This document shows positions 47,748-60,779 of a stretch of 64,000 nt of DNA, one piece after another (the stretch's first letter is position 1; each line of letters begins with the position of its first letter). The DNA lies in the NCBI RefSeq assembly GCF_030272615.1, contig NW_026729139.1, positions 62,001 through 126,000 of the forward strand, in the 5' to 3' direction. A program made the position numbers and the translations under genes. A model generated the notes under the pieces. The model searched no databases. It saw nothing but the letters and a program-made list of their open reading frames with translations, and had not been told where the DNA came from. Source of the DNA: Cryptomeria japonica (lineage: Eukaryota > Streptophyta > Pinopsida > Cupressales > Cupressaceae).

Positions 47748-47853
47748 ATTATTTGTTTGGGCTTTCAATTTATAAAAAGTCATTTATTTGTTTGGGATTT
47801 CAACTTATAAAAAGTCATTTATTTGTTTGGGCTTTCAACTTATAAAAAGTCAT
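47748..47853 (+). repeat. 35-bp minisatellite, three copies
   Basis: TGTTTGGG starts at 47754, 47789 and 47824. The left unit has two copies at 4895-4965. Confidence 0.9.
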
Positions 47854-48548
47854 AGCATGGATGGTTAAACATTCAAATAATTTTTTCAATTTTTCATTTT
47901 ATTTTACAAATGATCATTTTTGTGCATTTGCTCTAGTTCTTGTAGTTCTTTTTTTTCTTTCACATGTTAATGTATTCTATTCACCTTTTTTGAAATTTTT
48001 AATTGTTTTTCTCATTTATTTTGTTCAAAGCACAAATATTCTAGTAATTTATCATTTTCAACATTGGGTGCAAGCCAATCCTTAATCTCCGCTACTTATT
48101 CAATATAGGATTTTTTAAACCAAGAACTAATAAATAGTTTTTACATGGCACAACCTCATCTTTGATCTCTACATAAACATGAGAGTTTCATAGTTTTCTA
48201 GCAAAAGAAAATAAATTGCATGATGTAACTCAAATTTTGTCCTTTATGTATAATGGTGGACCATGAAAATACAAAATTTATTCGATACTTCAAACCCAAA
48301 ATTTTACCTAATACAAAAATTATTGGATTTTTAGAGTTTCACAACATAATACAAATACTTGCAAAATATATTTAAAACATCGAACTTCGTACCGAACTAC
48401 ATTGTCAAGATTATTAGATTCTAGAACATATTTAAACTAGTTGAAACTTCAATTTCATATTCTAAGTCTTATCACCATAATATAGATCTAAACAATAATA
48501 ACAATTAAAATAATAACAATAATAATAATCATTTTTAAAAATTTTAAA

Positions 48549-49436
48549 ATGGCACACTTTCGAGGCGCAGGAGCAGGAGTTGACGCGAGAGCAGGTTCAG
48601 GTTTGAATTTGAATGACTCTGGTTCTGGGAGTCTAGGGGATTCCCCTGTGACTCGCCCCACAAAATCGGCCCCTGATCCTTTGGATGGGGCCTCAAATGA
48701 TACATGGGATGGTGGTACCATGCAAAATACTGCCAATGGTAAATCTGTCATTTTTGACAAACCTGGTGAGGTTGAGAGCCCCAATAATAAGATTCCCTCT
48801 ATGGAATGCAACAAGAAATGGGCTTCTCTTTTTGCAACTAAGCTTAAGGGTAAGGCCATTTTGCCGGTACCGCATAAAGTTGACCAGGATTCTAGTGCTT
48901 GCTCCATCTCTATCCCGGACTGTATTGTGGATCAGAATATGGCTCACACGAACTTAGTCTTGGTTGGAAACTTTGTTGGACCATGCCATAATATTGAGGC
49001 TATTAGATCCTGGGTGTCTAGGAAATAGAAAGGTAAGGGTCAAATTGATGTTGTGGCTATGGTTGGTGGCTTCTTCTCCTTTTCATTCGCTTGTGAAGAA
49101 GACTTTTGATTTGTTTTGGCGGGAGGTCCCTGGATGCGAGGCAAAGCCTCGCTGGCCCTTAAAAAGTGGGAACCAAGTTTTAATCCTAAAGATTGGGAAT
49201 ATAATGAAGCCCCTATCTTGGTCAGACTGCCAGGTTTACCCATGGAATTCTGGGGAGAAGAAATATTTGCAGGTATTGCAGCCTATTTTGGTGAGCTAAT
49301 CTCAGTCGACCCAATGACTGCAGTAAAAAGATGACTCATTTATGTCAGACTGTGTATCAATGTTAAACAATCTACAAGCCTACCTTTTGAGATAGATATT
49401 TTCTCTAAGTTGGGTAGATGGGTGTAGAAAGTGGAG
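48549..49436 (+). pseudogene. LINE ORF1 (DUF4283-like), right copy, 3' part deleted
   Basis: ATG at 48549 opens MAHFRGAGAGVDARAG and reads 159 codons to TAG at 49026. The left copy has a 30-bp deletion near its start relative to this one. The DUF4283-like core continues through LKKWEPSFNPKDWEYNEAP, LVRLPGLPMEFWGEEIF and GELISVDPM (to 49334). It lacks the zinc-knuckle and C-terminal parts, because the sequence jumps from GTGGAGT directly to the CGGGTTTCC found at left 14669. This removes the junction between ORF1 and ORF2. It is non-functional. Confidence 0.87.
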
Positions 49437-51430
49437 TCGGGTTTCCATCGCAGATGGAGCTTAGAGAACGTTACCAAAAATGGGGATGGGATCCCCCTCT
49501 CATGCTAAATTATAATAATCTCATGGAATATATGGGGTTTAAATCACCCCCACAAGAATGACCTGCTATCCAATTTGGTTAGAGATCATAAACCAAATAT
49601 TTACCTTGTCCAAGAAACTAAAATGCCTGGTAGAAAAGTGGAAAAAATTAAATTGGCGATTTTTGGAGATTGTGATATTCACTGTGTGGATGCAAATGGT
49701 GCTTCAGGCGGTATTTCCACCCTTTGGAATCTGAGACTACTATGTGGTAAGGTGGTCCTCTCTTCTCCTAATCACATTGTTACTAGATTCTTTAATCTTA
49801 AAGATGGATCCTCCTATATTATTTCAAACATCTATGCTCCTAATGGGAGATCTGCAAGGAAAGTCCTTTGGTCTTCCATTTTCCATGCTAGATTGCTCTT
49901 CCTTAATGAGAAATGGGTTCTTCTGGGCGATTTCAACACCCCACTCTCAAATTTGGATAAATCTGGGGGTATGCCTATCTCTATTGATAGTAGACAAGAC
50001 TTGGCTGACATGATCAACTCTTTGAGCCTTTTGGATCTAGACCTTATTGGTGCTAAATTCACCTGGTCCAACAAACACAGTGGGGAGGATCTCATTCTAG
50101 TTAAGCTTGATAGGGGCCTTGTATATCCTGATTGGATTCAGAATGCTTCATGTAGACTCAATGCCTTGCCCCGTGTTGTATTAGACCACTTCCCTATTTG
50201 CCTTTCGGTGACTTACTTGTCTAGCAGAAAGGCGTATCCCTTTAGATTTGAGAAAATGTGGTTGATGGCCCCTGACATCCAAGATAAAATTATGAAGTGG
50301 TGGAATATTGATATCCAGGTTGTACGGCCATGTTTCATATAGCCAAGAAGTTATATAATGTCAAGTCCAATATTCAACGTTTGAACAAGTCCTCTTTTGG
50401 CAATATCTTCAAAATTAAAGATCAACTCAAACTGGATCTTGAGGAGGTTCAAAAGCATACAAAAGTTTTCAGGTTTGATAAAGATGTCTCGAACAAATAA
50501 ATTGAGATTTTAACTAAATTGCGTGATATTATTTCCAAAGAAGAGGAATTTTGGAAAGAGAGATCTAGAGATTTATGGCTTAAAAGTGGTGACAAAAACA
50601 CTAAGTTCTTTCATATGACGACCCTTAAGCACATGGCTCCTAATAGAATAAATAAAATTCAGATTGGCCAGAGATGGGTTGATAAGCATGAAGAGATTTG
50701 CCAGGAAGCCATCAATTTTTTCTCTAATCTCCTTTCTGTGAATGATCCTCTTGACCCTCTAGCTCAAAATGAAATCTTGCAGGAGGTCCCCACCATTATC
50801 TCTCAGGATATGGACTTGGAGCTTACCAGAATCCCTTCTCTTGATGAATTTCACAATGCGGTCTTCTCTTTTGAAGGTAAAAAAGTCCCTGGCCTTGATG
50901 GCTTCCCTCTATTTTTCTTTCAAAATTTTTGGCAGATTATTTGCTCTGATGTGACCTTGTTGTAGCTCAAGAATTTTTTGGTTCCTGCTCTCTCCTGAAG
51001 GAGTTGAATGTCACCTTCCTTGTCCTCATCCCCAAGAAATTTGATGCCTTCTCTTTTTCAGGATGTTAGACCTATTAGTCTCTGCAATTCTTTATATAAA
51101 ATTTTCACCAAAATCCTGGTGCTCAGACTTAAGAATTCCATCCCTTCTTTAATTTCTAAGCATCAAAATGGGTTTGTTCCTGGGAGGCAGATCTTGGATT
51201 CTGTTATTGTGGTGCATGAGAACATCCACTCCCTATCTATCAATAAAAAATATGGCTTTTTTCTAAAATTGGACCTATTGAAAGCTTTTGATAGAGTCAA
51301 CTAGAGTTTTCTTCTCTGAATCCTTAGGGTGTTTGGATTCGGAGATAACTTCATCCAAATCATTGAACAATGTGTGTCCACCCCCAAATTTTCAATGTTG
51401 ATTAATGGATCTGCCTCTAGTTGATTATTT
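49437..51430 (+). pseudogene. L1-type LINE ORF2, right copy, 3'-truncated, better preserved than the left
   Basis: A 255-codon open stretch (49575-50342) covers most of the endonuclease: VQETKMPGRK, GASGGISTLW, IYAPNG, LLGDFNTPLSNLDKSGG, TWSNKHSGED, then the DHFPI box and PFRFEKMWL. After a frameshift near 50325 and a stop near 50500, 50519-50965 gives GDKNTKFFH and GKKVPGLDGFP. The next part, 51008-51304, gives VRPISLCNSLYKI, HQNGFVPGRQI and KLDLLKAFDRVN. It ends at MLINGSASS beside gypsy sequence, exactly as in the left copy. Five codons that are stops in the left copy are sense codons here. RT motifs after the A box are lost. Confidence 0.9.
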
Positions 51431-54400
51431 GATGATTTCTCTATAGATTGGGTGGAGAGATAAAAAAACATCATGATTGATTTCTTAGAAAAATTTGCTT
51501 TGAAAAGTAATAATATCACTTTGGCAAGGATATCCAAGATTGATGTTAAAAATAGGCCTTCTATTCTAGACAAATATTTGCAACTGGAAGGTTTTTAATG
51601 TTGATGATGATTTATTGAATTTTCTTCATTGCATAGATGAGTATGAGACTCTATAAATTGATTTCAATGCTTTTGTCGAAGTTGTAGATGGTAAAGAAAT
51701 TTTATTTGTAAATGAAATACTACAGCTAAAAATTAATAAAATCCCAAAGAGGTTTGTAGCATTGGAAAGAATGTTCAATGGTAATGATGGTCAAGCAATG
51801 AAACTTTCTCTTGTCAGAAAACAAGATTTAGAGGAGGTAAATTTAGTGAATAAGTCATCTCCTAAAAAAGTATACATTGGAAATAAAATCAGTTTGAAGA
51901 TATGAGCAATGCTCATAGCATTATTGAGGAAATATAAGCACATTTTTGCTTGGCCATATGATGACCTGACAACTTACAGAGAGGATTTATTTCAGCACAA
52001 GATTCCTCTCATTCCTAAGGAAAAACCTTCTAGATACAAGTAGAGACATATTAACCTAGTGTTAAGGCCAAAGATGCAAGAGGAACTCATGAAACTAAGG
52101 GATGGTGGGATAATTAAGCCAATTATACATTCCAATTGGGTCTCTAATTTAGTCCCTATCAAAAAGAAGAACAAAGATATAAGTTTGTGTGTTGATTTAA
52201 AAAATTGAATATGTCTTTGTTGAAAGACAGTTACCCACTCCCAAATATGGAAGCCATGTTACAAAAGGTGACAAGATGTGAATTATTGTCAATGATGGAT
52301 GGCTTTTCTAGGTAGAATCAAGCAAAGGTTAAAGAGTCTAAGCAATACAAGATCGCATTCACGACCCCTTGGGGAATATATGTGTAAGTAAGAATGCCAT
52401 TCTAGTTAATAAATGATGGTGATACATTTCAAAGAGCTATGGATGTGGCATTCTGAGATCTTATTTATATCATCATGGTAGTTTATCAAGATGATTTAAC
52501 TACATTTTCTAAGTGAGAAAACAATCATTGCTTTCATCTTGAGAAAATATTTACCAAGGCTCTAGAGTATGGGATTTCTCTAAATCCTAAGAAGTGTAAC
52601 TTTTTTTTTACTAAAGGTAAAGTCTTGGGTCACATTGTTTCAAAATGAGTCTAAGTAGACCTAGAAAGAGTAGAAACAATAGATAAAATACCCATCCCTA
52701 AGACTACAAAATTTATTCAGTTCTTTTTTGGCCCAATTAATTTTGTTAGAAGAATCATCTCTAACTTTGTTGAAATTGTAAAGTCTATTTCCAAGATGTT
52801 GAAAAAGGGAACCAAAATTGATTCCTTTTTAGCCATCTAAAGATAAATTAAGGAGGCTTTCTCTAGTATTTAAATCTCCAGACTTTAGAAAACCTAAGTT
52901 AAAAATCCTTCCGTTCACATCATTTCACACAATTGTACCTGTTATGCTTCAGAAAAATGATGAAAGATATGAGCAGCCTATAGAATTTTATAGCAAATCT
53001 CTCTAGGCTACAGAGATGAAGTGTGATATAGCAAAGAAATATGTATATGCGTATGCTATTGTAATGGATATCTTTTCTCAATCAATGGTAACAAGAAGAA
53101 GGTGTAGATGGATTAATAAAATCTATTAGTTTAATATTGACATTTAGATCACTAAATTGGTTAAGGGGCAAGGATTAGCAAAGTTATGGTAGAGGAAAAT
53201 TTGGAAGCTTCGTACGTGAATAATCTTTCTACCTTGGTAGATAGCTTTTGTAGTTCATAGAATACTTCCTAGTATACAAATGTGTTATATTTTTTGAAGC
53301 ATATGAAATGCTCAAAATATCTAACAGACTATTAGAAGGTAACATTGAAACTTCTGGCTCAGAAACATTTTTTTATTAATGGAGATTTGTTTTGGAAAGA
53401 CTGTGATGACCTATCTGGATAAATTTCCTTGATAAGAATCAAGATGAAGTCATATTAAAATACATAAATGCAAGAGTATGTAGAGGCCATTTCACTACCA
53501 AAACCACTACTCACAAAGTTCTTAGGGTAGGTTATTATTGGCCCACTTAATTTGTTAATTCTTACACATATATGTGAGTAAATGTGAGCCTTATCAAAAA
53601 CAATTCAAGGAAGTTGATGTATTCAAGTGCACTACCTCTTAGGACTATGTAGGTTGAAGCCCCTTTTCATCAATGGGGAAGTGATTTTATAGGTGAAATG
53701 GTTGAGAAATCCAGTGGTGTTTTTTACATGGATATTGGTAGCAATAGATTATTTCACTAAATGGATTGAAGTGATCCCAACAAAGAGGCTACCAGTAAAG
53801 TTATTATTGATTTCCTAATGAAAAATATAATAATTAGATTTGGAACACCAATCAAGTTAATCATTGATGCTATGTGTTTCAGATCTAAAGAATTTTCTAA
53901 ATCTTGTGATTCTTATGGTATAAGAGTTTATTATTACTCACCATATCATCCACGGGGAAATGGGTAGGCCAAATCAAGTGATAAGAGCATATTGAAGATC
54001 ACTAAGAGGACACTTGAGAAAATTAAGAAGGCTTGAGACTCAAAACTTACAATGGTATTCTAGGCTAATAGAATTACAATCAAGAAAGCAATAAGGAAGC
54101 CACCATTTGAGTTAGTAGATGGGACACAAGCTAGATTACTTGTAAACAACTTGTTGTTAGCATACAAGTTCATTTAAGAGAATGATTGGGATATACTCAA
54201 GCCAATGGAGAAAAGAATTGAACAACTAATGAAGTTAGATGAAGTCAAGAATTATACTCAGAAAAGAAATACAAAGTTGCAACAACAAAGCAAATATTTG
54301 TTTGAAAAGAGAGATTTTGACAAAAAATTCAACATTGATGATCTGGTGTTGATGTGGAATGCAAGAGGATAGGAAAACGGTATGTATGGGAAATTTGAAA

Positions 54401-54528
54401 CTCTTTAGTTGAGCCCTTTTGTTGTTGCTTTGAACAATGCAGATGACTCACACTTTCCAAAAATTATGGAACGTGAAATTCAAGAATTTCTAGTGCATGG
54501 AAAATTCCTTAAGAATTTTTTTGCCTAA
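51431..54528 (+). pseudogene. Ty3/gypsy pol (RT, RNase H, integrase), right copy, heavily decayed
   Basis: This is the same element as 16671-19725 with independent lesions. The segment before RT reads better here (FLEKFALKSNNITLARISKIDVKN, FVALERMFNGNDGQAMKLSLV). RT has FQHKIPLIPKEKPSRYK near 52000, WVSNLVPIKKKNKDI and VYQDDLT near 52482. Integrase has FHQWGSDFIGE near 53665, FGTPIKLIIDA and a changed YHPRGNG near 53945. A tail with DDSHFPKI ends near 54525. It contains a 38-bp segment near 53401-53438 absent from the left copy. No gag or 5' LTR was found, and it is fused at 51431 to LINE sequence. Confidence 0.85.
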
Positions 54529-56340
54529 AATTTTCTTTCCATGCATGGTATTTTAGTGTAAATTTTGTATAAATTCCTTTTGTTTGTTGTTAGGTCTGTA
54601 CCCCAAGAGATTCTACATTCTCATCTTGACCTAGGTGATCAAGCGTTGCCAACTAGAGTCATTGTTGGGACTATCAAAATTTGTAGACAATTTTTCCAGG
54701 TCAATTATTTGGCTCTCATATGCTTGAGTTGGGGTTTTAAAATTTTACCCAACTGTTAGGGGTTTTGCCTCATATAGAGTTCTCACTTCCATGTTTTTAT
54801 GATCATTTGTTGAGTTGTTGGTCTGGTGACTTGGGCTATTAGTCATGATTTTGAGTCTATATCTTGTCATTTGTTTACCAACCCATTTATATTAGGATTT
54901 AAGAAATTCACTATTCATAACAGCTCCATGGGCTTAATGTTTGATGTTGTTCTAGATTTTCCCTAATTCCTAGGAAAAATTGCCCCATGACACTTTATTA
55001 AATCAAAGCAATGCTTATGTGCACAAATATTTACTTAAGTTTCCCCATGCCCCCATGTTTTTTACTCTAGTCAAATTATGGATTGTGGACTAGTGGGATC
55101 ATACCCTGCTATCCCAGGAGGTATGTGATGTCAGTAAAGGAAAGGCCGCAAGCTATAAAGATAAGTTGAAGACAAAGGTAATGTATCCCCATAGCTTTGT
55201 AGGTGAAATACTAGTTAAACATAACCTACAGGTTGGCAAAATCAATGGCATGAAATATGTAGTGGTTGAAGGCTAGTGTACCCTATCATCCTGCATGGAC
55301 AAAATAATGTAGCTTTATGAACTGTGGGCTAGTGGGTTGTTAAAGTATTCACCCCGATACCCCATGTAAATTGGCAACAAGTAAAAGAGGGACCATGAGA
55401 TAGAGGGAAAGAGGAACTAAACGGTAAAAGTTTTCTGCTACCCCACAGGCCTTGACTATAGTCAAGGAATGGGTTGTGGGCTACTGCGACTAAGAAATAT
55501 AGAGGGAAATTTTCCTTGCTATCTCACTTGAAGAAAACATAAAGCATAACTATGGTGCAAGCCCACAAGACATGTCATTTAGAAGAAAGAAAGTATGCAC
55601 TGAATGATTGATCACCATGACATCCACTCAACTGTAGTCAAGATGAACAGTAATCGTTTGATAGAGAATCAATGGTGAAATTTGAAATCGATGTATTTAC
55701 CACTTTTTGACATTCACATGAACTAAATTAATGGTGATTAAAGGATGTATGAAGACATATATATAAGTTCTATTTTTTTACTTGGGCATTCTCAATTTTC
55801 TTTTCGACAACTTCAATGTGAAGAGATGGTGAGTGAAGAAGAGCATTGTGCACCAGTGGAGTAGGGTTTTTAAGTGCCAAAAATCCCAATAATTGGACTC
55901 TATTTCCTACCTTATTTTCAGATAAATCTTGTACTATGGGAATAAAGTAGAGTTAAAATTATTAAAACCCTAGTGTAGTTCACTGTAATCACTCAAAAAA
56001 AATATCCTACTATTGAGAAAGCACTTGCTCAAGGTGAAAGCTCAAAATCAAGGAGGAATAAGACTGCTTCTTCTAAGAAACCTATAAATTCACCCCCACC
56101 TACTGCAAAAAACCCTCCTCAACCTACTAAAGACCCCAATCAATCCACTCAAGTCCCAAAAACTAAAAAAGAAAGCTAGAGGAGATGTTAGAGGTCTTAA
56201 CTAGGACATGCACAAAAGTTTACAAGGGTTTGCTATGGAGGACAGTAAAAGGAAATTTTTCACTAACCGATGTTCAGGGTGTAGGAATTCCATTATAGAC
56301 AGCAGAGAATAGGATATTTTTTAATACTTTTATGGGAATA
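54529..56340. other. Gypsy-associated noncoding spacer with GGGCTA modules, right copy
   Basis: This matches 19726-21540. The repeated modules lie at about 55080-55520. The first contains TGGGAT (55094-55099) and ATCCCA (55111-55116), able to pair as a short hairpin. No protein is visible. Confidence 0.6.
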
Positions 56341-58385
56341 GGGATAAGGATGTGCTAGTATCAAGTCACTGGACATTAGATATTAGAAAATTAGTGGTCC
56401 CTTATGTCTTCATTGAACCACAATTTGTTATTTTCTTAGCTAGGAGGTATCATGCAAAGACATACACAATAAGAACACCAAAGGGACTAATTATGGCAGA
56501 TTTAAGTGGTGAAGCCATTATTTCTTTTTTTGGTTTAAATAGGTCCGAGGATTTAAAGAAAATTGATTTAGAAAAATTAGAATAAGAATACAAGGAAAGA
56601 AGAGTGATATCGAGTAGCTTTTATTATCAGATCAAATTAGAAAACAAGAAGATCTTGTGTTTATTGTAGACTTTGATAGTGTAAGACAAGTAAGGGGAAT
56701 TGGATATAACCCCACACTAAAAGAATTGGCACAATGAACAAAGGTACCGAGAAATAATAAGCCAAAGTTGATTCATGGTGTTAAAGAAATGGTGGGAAAG
56801 GTAGCGACAAGAACCTTGAAAGATACATAGATGCATTAGAGGTAGCCACTATCTCACCACATTATATAATTTTTTCTTAAGCTAGAGAAGAGGACCAACA
56901 AAAGAGAATAGATGATTTAATGAAAAGACATGTATATTTGAATGAGTCATACAATAAGGCTTATATGGAAAACATAAGATTGAAGAAAGCCTTAGGAATC
57001 ATTGATAAACCTCCTACTCCTGAAGGCACTATAGCTATTTACCATCCTCCAATAATGAATCAGGATGAGTCTTCTACAAATGAAGTAAGCATATTGAGTT
57101 ATAAGCTCAATCACTATGCACAAAAATTAGATGTCATTGATGAAGCATTGCACAATGCTATAAGAATTGCAATGGAAAAGGTCGTAGATGTCATGATAAG
57201 ATTTTTGAATCATATGTTTTGAAAGATACTAAGTAAGATTGAAGAAGTGCATAAATAATATCATGCCCTCGTATAGGCAGAGCAACAATTTAAAGAAATG
57301 ATAACATTTTTTAAACCACTTTTTGAAAGGTAGCAGACCAAAGTTCACATATTGAATACTTTAGTTCTAGCCACACAATATGCACCAACATCTCCTTCTT
57401 AGATATGACATACTAATAAGATGATTACTCTATTAGTTGAGGAATTACCTTTTATTTAAACAAAAGAACAATAAATAAAGAGAAAATTGGAGTTATTCTG
57501 GTCCTTGACACACTGGTCTATCCTAGATATACACAATAAATGATGGAAATTTGAGTGAATTTGAAGATTGGATAAATGAGTTTGAAATGTGTGTGCCACT
57601 AATTATTTCCATGGTACATGATGGAAGCAAATTATAGATGGGTGTCTTTAATGGCACCGCGAATAAAATCATAGAGGTGAATGCAGGATACATCAAATTA
57701 ATCAACAACACTAGAGCCATCCTTGATGATAGAACCATGGAAATCCTGGCTAAGGTATGTCAACTCCAAAAATTCTAATGGCCTAATGAGTTAACAGTTT
57801 TGGAGTGGGAAAACCAATATTGCACATACATAGAGCATGAAGGGAGAGACACTATGCAAGGAGAAATAAACTATATTCTAGATACAACTCAACTATATAT
57901 AGAAATAACTTGATAGATCATGAAAATCATGGGTACCTTACAAAAATTCAAAGCAACTAGTTGTTTCTACAATATAGATTCCTCGGTCAAGCAAATTTCA
58001 ATGCCTTGGTCATTACACAAGGCTCATTTTCAATTATTCCTAATTTTCTTATTTTTTAATTTAAGCACTTTGCACATCAACACTTACCACCTCATCAACA
58101 ACCTTTTTCTCTAGTGTAGTGAACAAATATGACACATTAGTATGCTACGTCAGCAAGCCCATGCAACAACAGTTTTGTGTAAGAATATGGTTATCTTTGT
58201 ATTTCCCTTAAGGACACAAATATTTTTTGTCATATATGAAGATGTAATAGTACCATGGCATATTCGTGTTTTAATGAATCAAATTTTGACACATATGCAA
58301 TTTGGTCCGAAGCTTGTTTTGCTCCCTTCCTTTTTACAAAAGGAATTTCAAGGCCATTTACAAAGGGTTTTGAAATGTTTGAGTA
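56341..58385 (+). pseudogene. Unidentified coding relic downstream of gypsy pol, right copy
   Basis: The homologous pieces are 56352-56585 (SSHWTLDIRKLVVPYVFIEP, FLARRYHAKTYTIRTPKGL, GEAIISFFGLNRSEDLKKID), 56920-57222 (KRHVYLNESYNKAYMENIRLKKAL, YHPPIMNQDESS) and a frame near 57640-57780 (MGVFNGTANKIIEV). Frames and stops differ from the left copy. Where both copies agree, the protein sequence is well conserved, which suggests the ancestor was a real coding region of several hundred codons. The family was not recognised. Similarity with the left unit ends near 58385. Confidence 0.6.
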
Positions 58386-60777
58386 ATAAAATGTTGTTCA
58401 TTTGCAAGAACTGAGTATTTTCCATGAATGTCAGCCATTTTAAATGAATTAATAGAAATTACTCCAAATTATCTCCCATTCTATTTTCTTTTTATATGCA
58501 CATTTTTTTCCATTAAAGATGTAGTGATTTATCTCTATAAGTCTAGTTGTAGATGTGGAATATATTTGTAGGTTTCTTTTAAAGAGAGGATTAAATTTTG
58601 TAAATGTGTTTTAGCTATTTAGAGAATACAATGGTGATTAATAAGTAGAGTTTGGAGTGATTTGCAAGTTTATATTCATGTTAGGCATGAGTACATATAA
58701 GGCATGAATGGTTGAATTATCACATAAATGTGAAATGCTTGTAGTTGTTTCTACTTTGACTATGTTACCCAAAATTAGGCACCAGTCTTTGAAGGTTTGA
58801 TTGAGTTTCAGATACCATTCCAATAATATTGATTTTATTTTCCCTTTTTTGTTAGTAGGAGTAGGATTAGAGTTAGAATTTACTCTTAATTGTGCAAATT
58901 TGTGTTAAATAATCATAGATCTAGCCAATTCAAAGTTTAATGTAGGTTGCCTAATTGAAATTAATTGAAAGTCATTTGTTTTTTTTTGTGATGTTCATTG
59001 TAATTTGGTTCATATCCTTAAATATTGCAAAGGGTAACCCCCCTAATTTTTGCAGAGCTTGAATAGTAGGATATCCTTCAACATCTAGGTTGACATCTCA
59101 TTTTTTGGCCACTGATCCGGAGGTCTATTGATTGAAGTAGGATACCTTATATGAATTCTTCATGCAATAAATTGGAAACACCACCACACCCAATTAATGA
59201 AATCAAAAGAGACCCATTACAAGAATTTGAAACAAAAGGTATCGAAGTTTGAATTATGTTTTAACAATTGAAGTATGCAGAAAATTTTGTAAGACTATGA
59301 TGGCTCAAAGTAAGTATTAAAATAAGCTAATCCAAAGGTCTAATATACAAGATTGTAAAATAGTATCAAAGAATCAATTATACCAAAATATACTTTCTAT
59401 TGATAATAGCACTACAAAAGTATATGAGACTTTGTATAGAGAGATGACAGGAAGTTTGAACTTCTTAACCACAAAAGAACCTAATATTATATATTGAATT
59501 TGGATGCTTAGATAATTCATGTCTAGACCTCTTGAGACTAATTAAAAAGTAGCAACAATAGTTATTTGATAACTATACCGATATACTAGAAATTTGGATG
59601 TCAATTTAAGAGAATATTCAAATTTTTTATTGGGTCTAGGTGATCCTAGGATACACTTTATTTTTCCAAGAAGATATCCTACAAAAGACTTACAAGAATT
59701 CTATAGTCATCTATCTTGACAAATAATTAAAAAACACATCAATAAATAGACACCATGCACAAGGAGATAGTCAATCAAGGTTGAATATACCTTGAATAAA
59801 TCGATCTCTAAATTTAATAAATTTTATTATAAACTTGTTATAAACCCAAACAATTAGGATACCTAGATTAAAATACCACGATATGAAAACTATGAACCTT
59901 TTTTTTTTTTTTCATATTTCTTCTCTTTGCTATGATTTATTCCAATACCAAAAAAAAATTCTCTAATATCTTCCTCTTCAAAAATAATGACCAAGGTAGA
60001 TATAATCATGAAAAGAAGGCATGCAAGATGTAAGAAAGTTGTGGCACATCAGAACACCCTAATTGGGAGCTCAACTGACCCTCAAACAACAAGTGTCCTC
60101 TACAACTCTATTCTACAAATTAAGAGGTGTGAAAGAACATTCCTTTGATGCTCACCATATCTAAACTTGATTATTTGTGGGTTTTAGTGTCATATTGAGC
60201 GGAATCACCCATGAAATACATTATAAATTATTAATCTAAGAATCATGTTCTAACAAAAAGCCTCTTACTACAAATAAATAAGGTATAGGGACTACTTTTC
60301 ATCCTTAGTTCATACCAAAATGTATTTAAGACATTTGTATAGGTCCCTTTAATCAATATTTGGTGTTTTTAGGTATTAGTGAGCAATAATGATGCTCAAG
60401 AAAAGAGGGGCATGTTGGTGAATGAAAAATCACAATGAACTTGATGCATGAGCATTTAGGTCCATAGGCAATCTTGCATCACCCAAAACAATTTTAGTTC
60501 ACTGCTAGTTTTTTATTAGACTAAGTGGGGAAGAGCTCCAAGACATTACATATCAGACAATGTACAATAGAAAGAAAGAAAAAAGAGTAGGGTTATAACT
60601 AAGCAACCCAAAGTAAAAATTAACACAACTAAAATACAACAAATTCTTAGAAATCAGACATGGGGCAAAGACATGGGCCTAGGAGAAAATTTAGAGGTCT
60701 CTACAAAGTAAGAGAATTATATGTTTTCTTTTTGCAAACAACAACCCACTAAGAATATTTGACAAGACAAGAAAAAG
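58386..60777. other. AT-rich intergenic sequence, no gene seen
   Basis: No coding motif, RNA gene or terminal repeat was recognised. It contains a T run near 59900 and otherwise unremarkable AT-rich sequence. Confidence 0.65.
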
Positions 60778-60779
60778 GC

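Larger units (their letters stand above)
45074..48548. other. AT-rich 3' flank of the intact kinase gene, no gene seen
   Basis: The stretch is colinear with 3048-5431. It carries an extra block at about 46255-47075 that includes a diverged copy of the kinase gene's upstream region, and an extra block at about 48310-48545 just before the LINE. No coding motif was found. Confidence 0.8.
36938..58385. repeat. Right unit of the ~22 kb tandem segmental duplication
   Basis: This unit is colinear with 1-23597. It differs by the intronic copia (38118-43215), by extra flank sequence at about 46255-47075 and 48310-48545, and by lacking the segment equivalent to left 6297-14668. Upstream similarity probably continues left of 36938, but the matching part of the left unit is outside the window. 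Confidence 0.92.
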
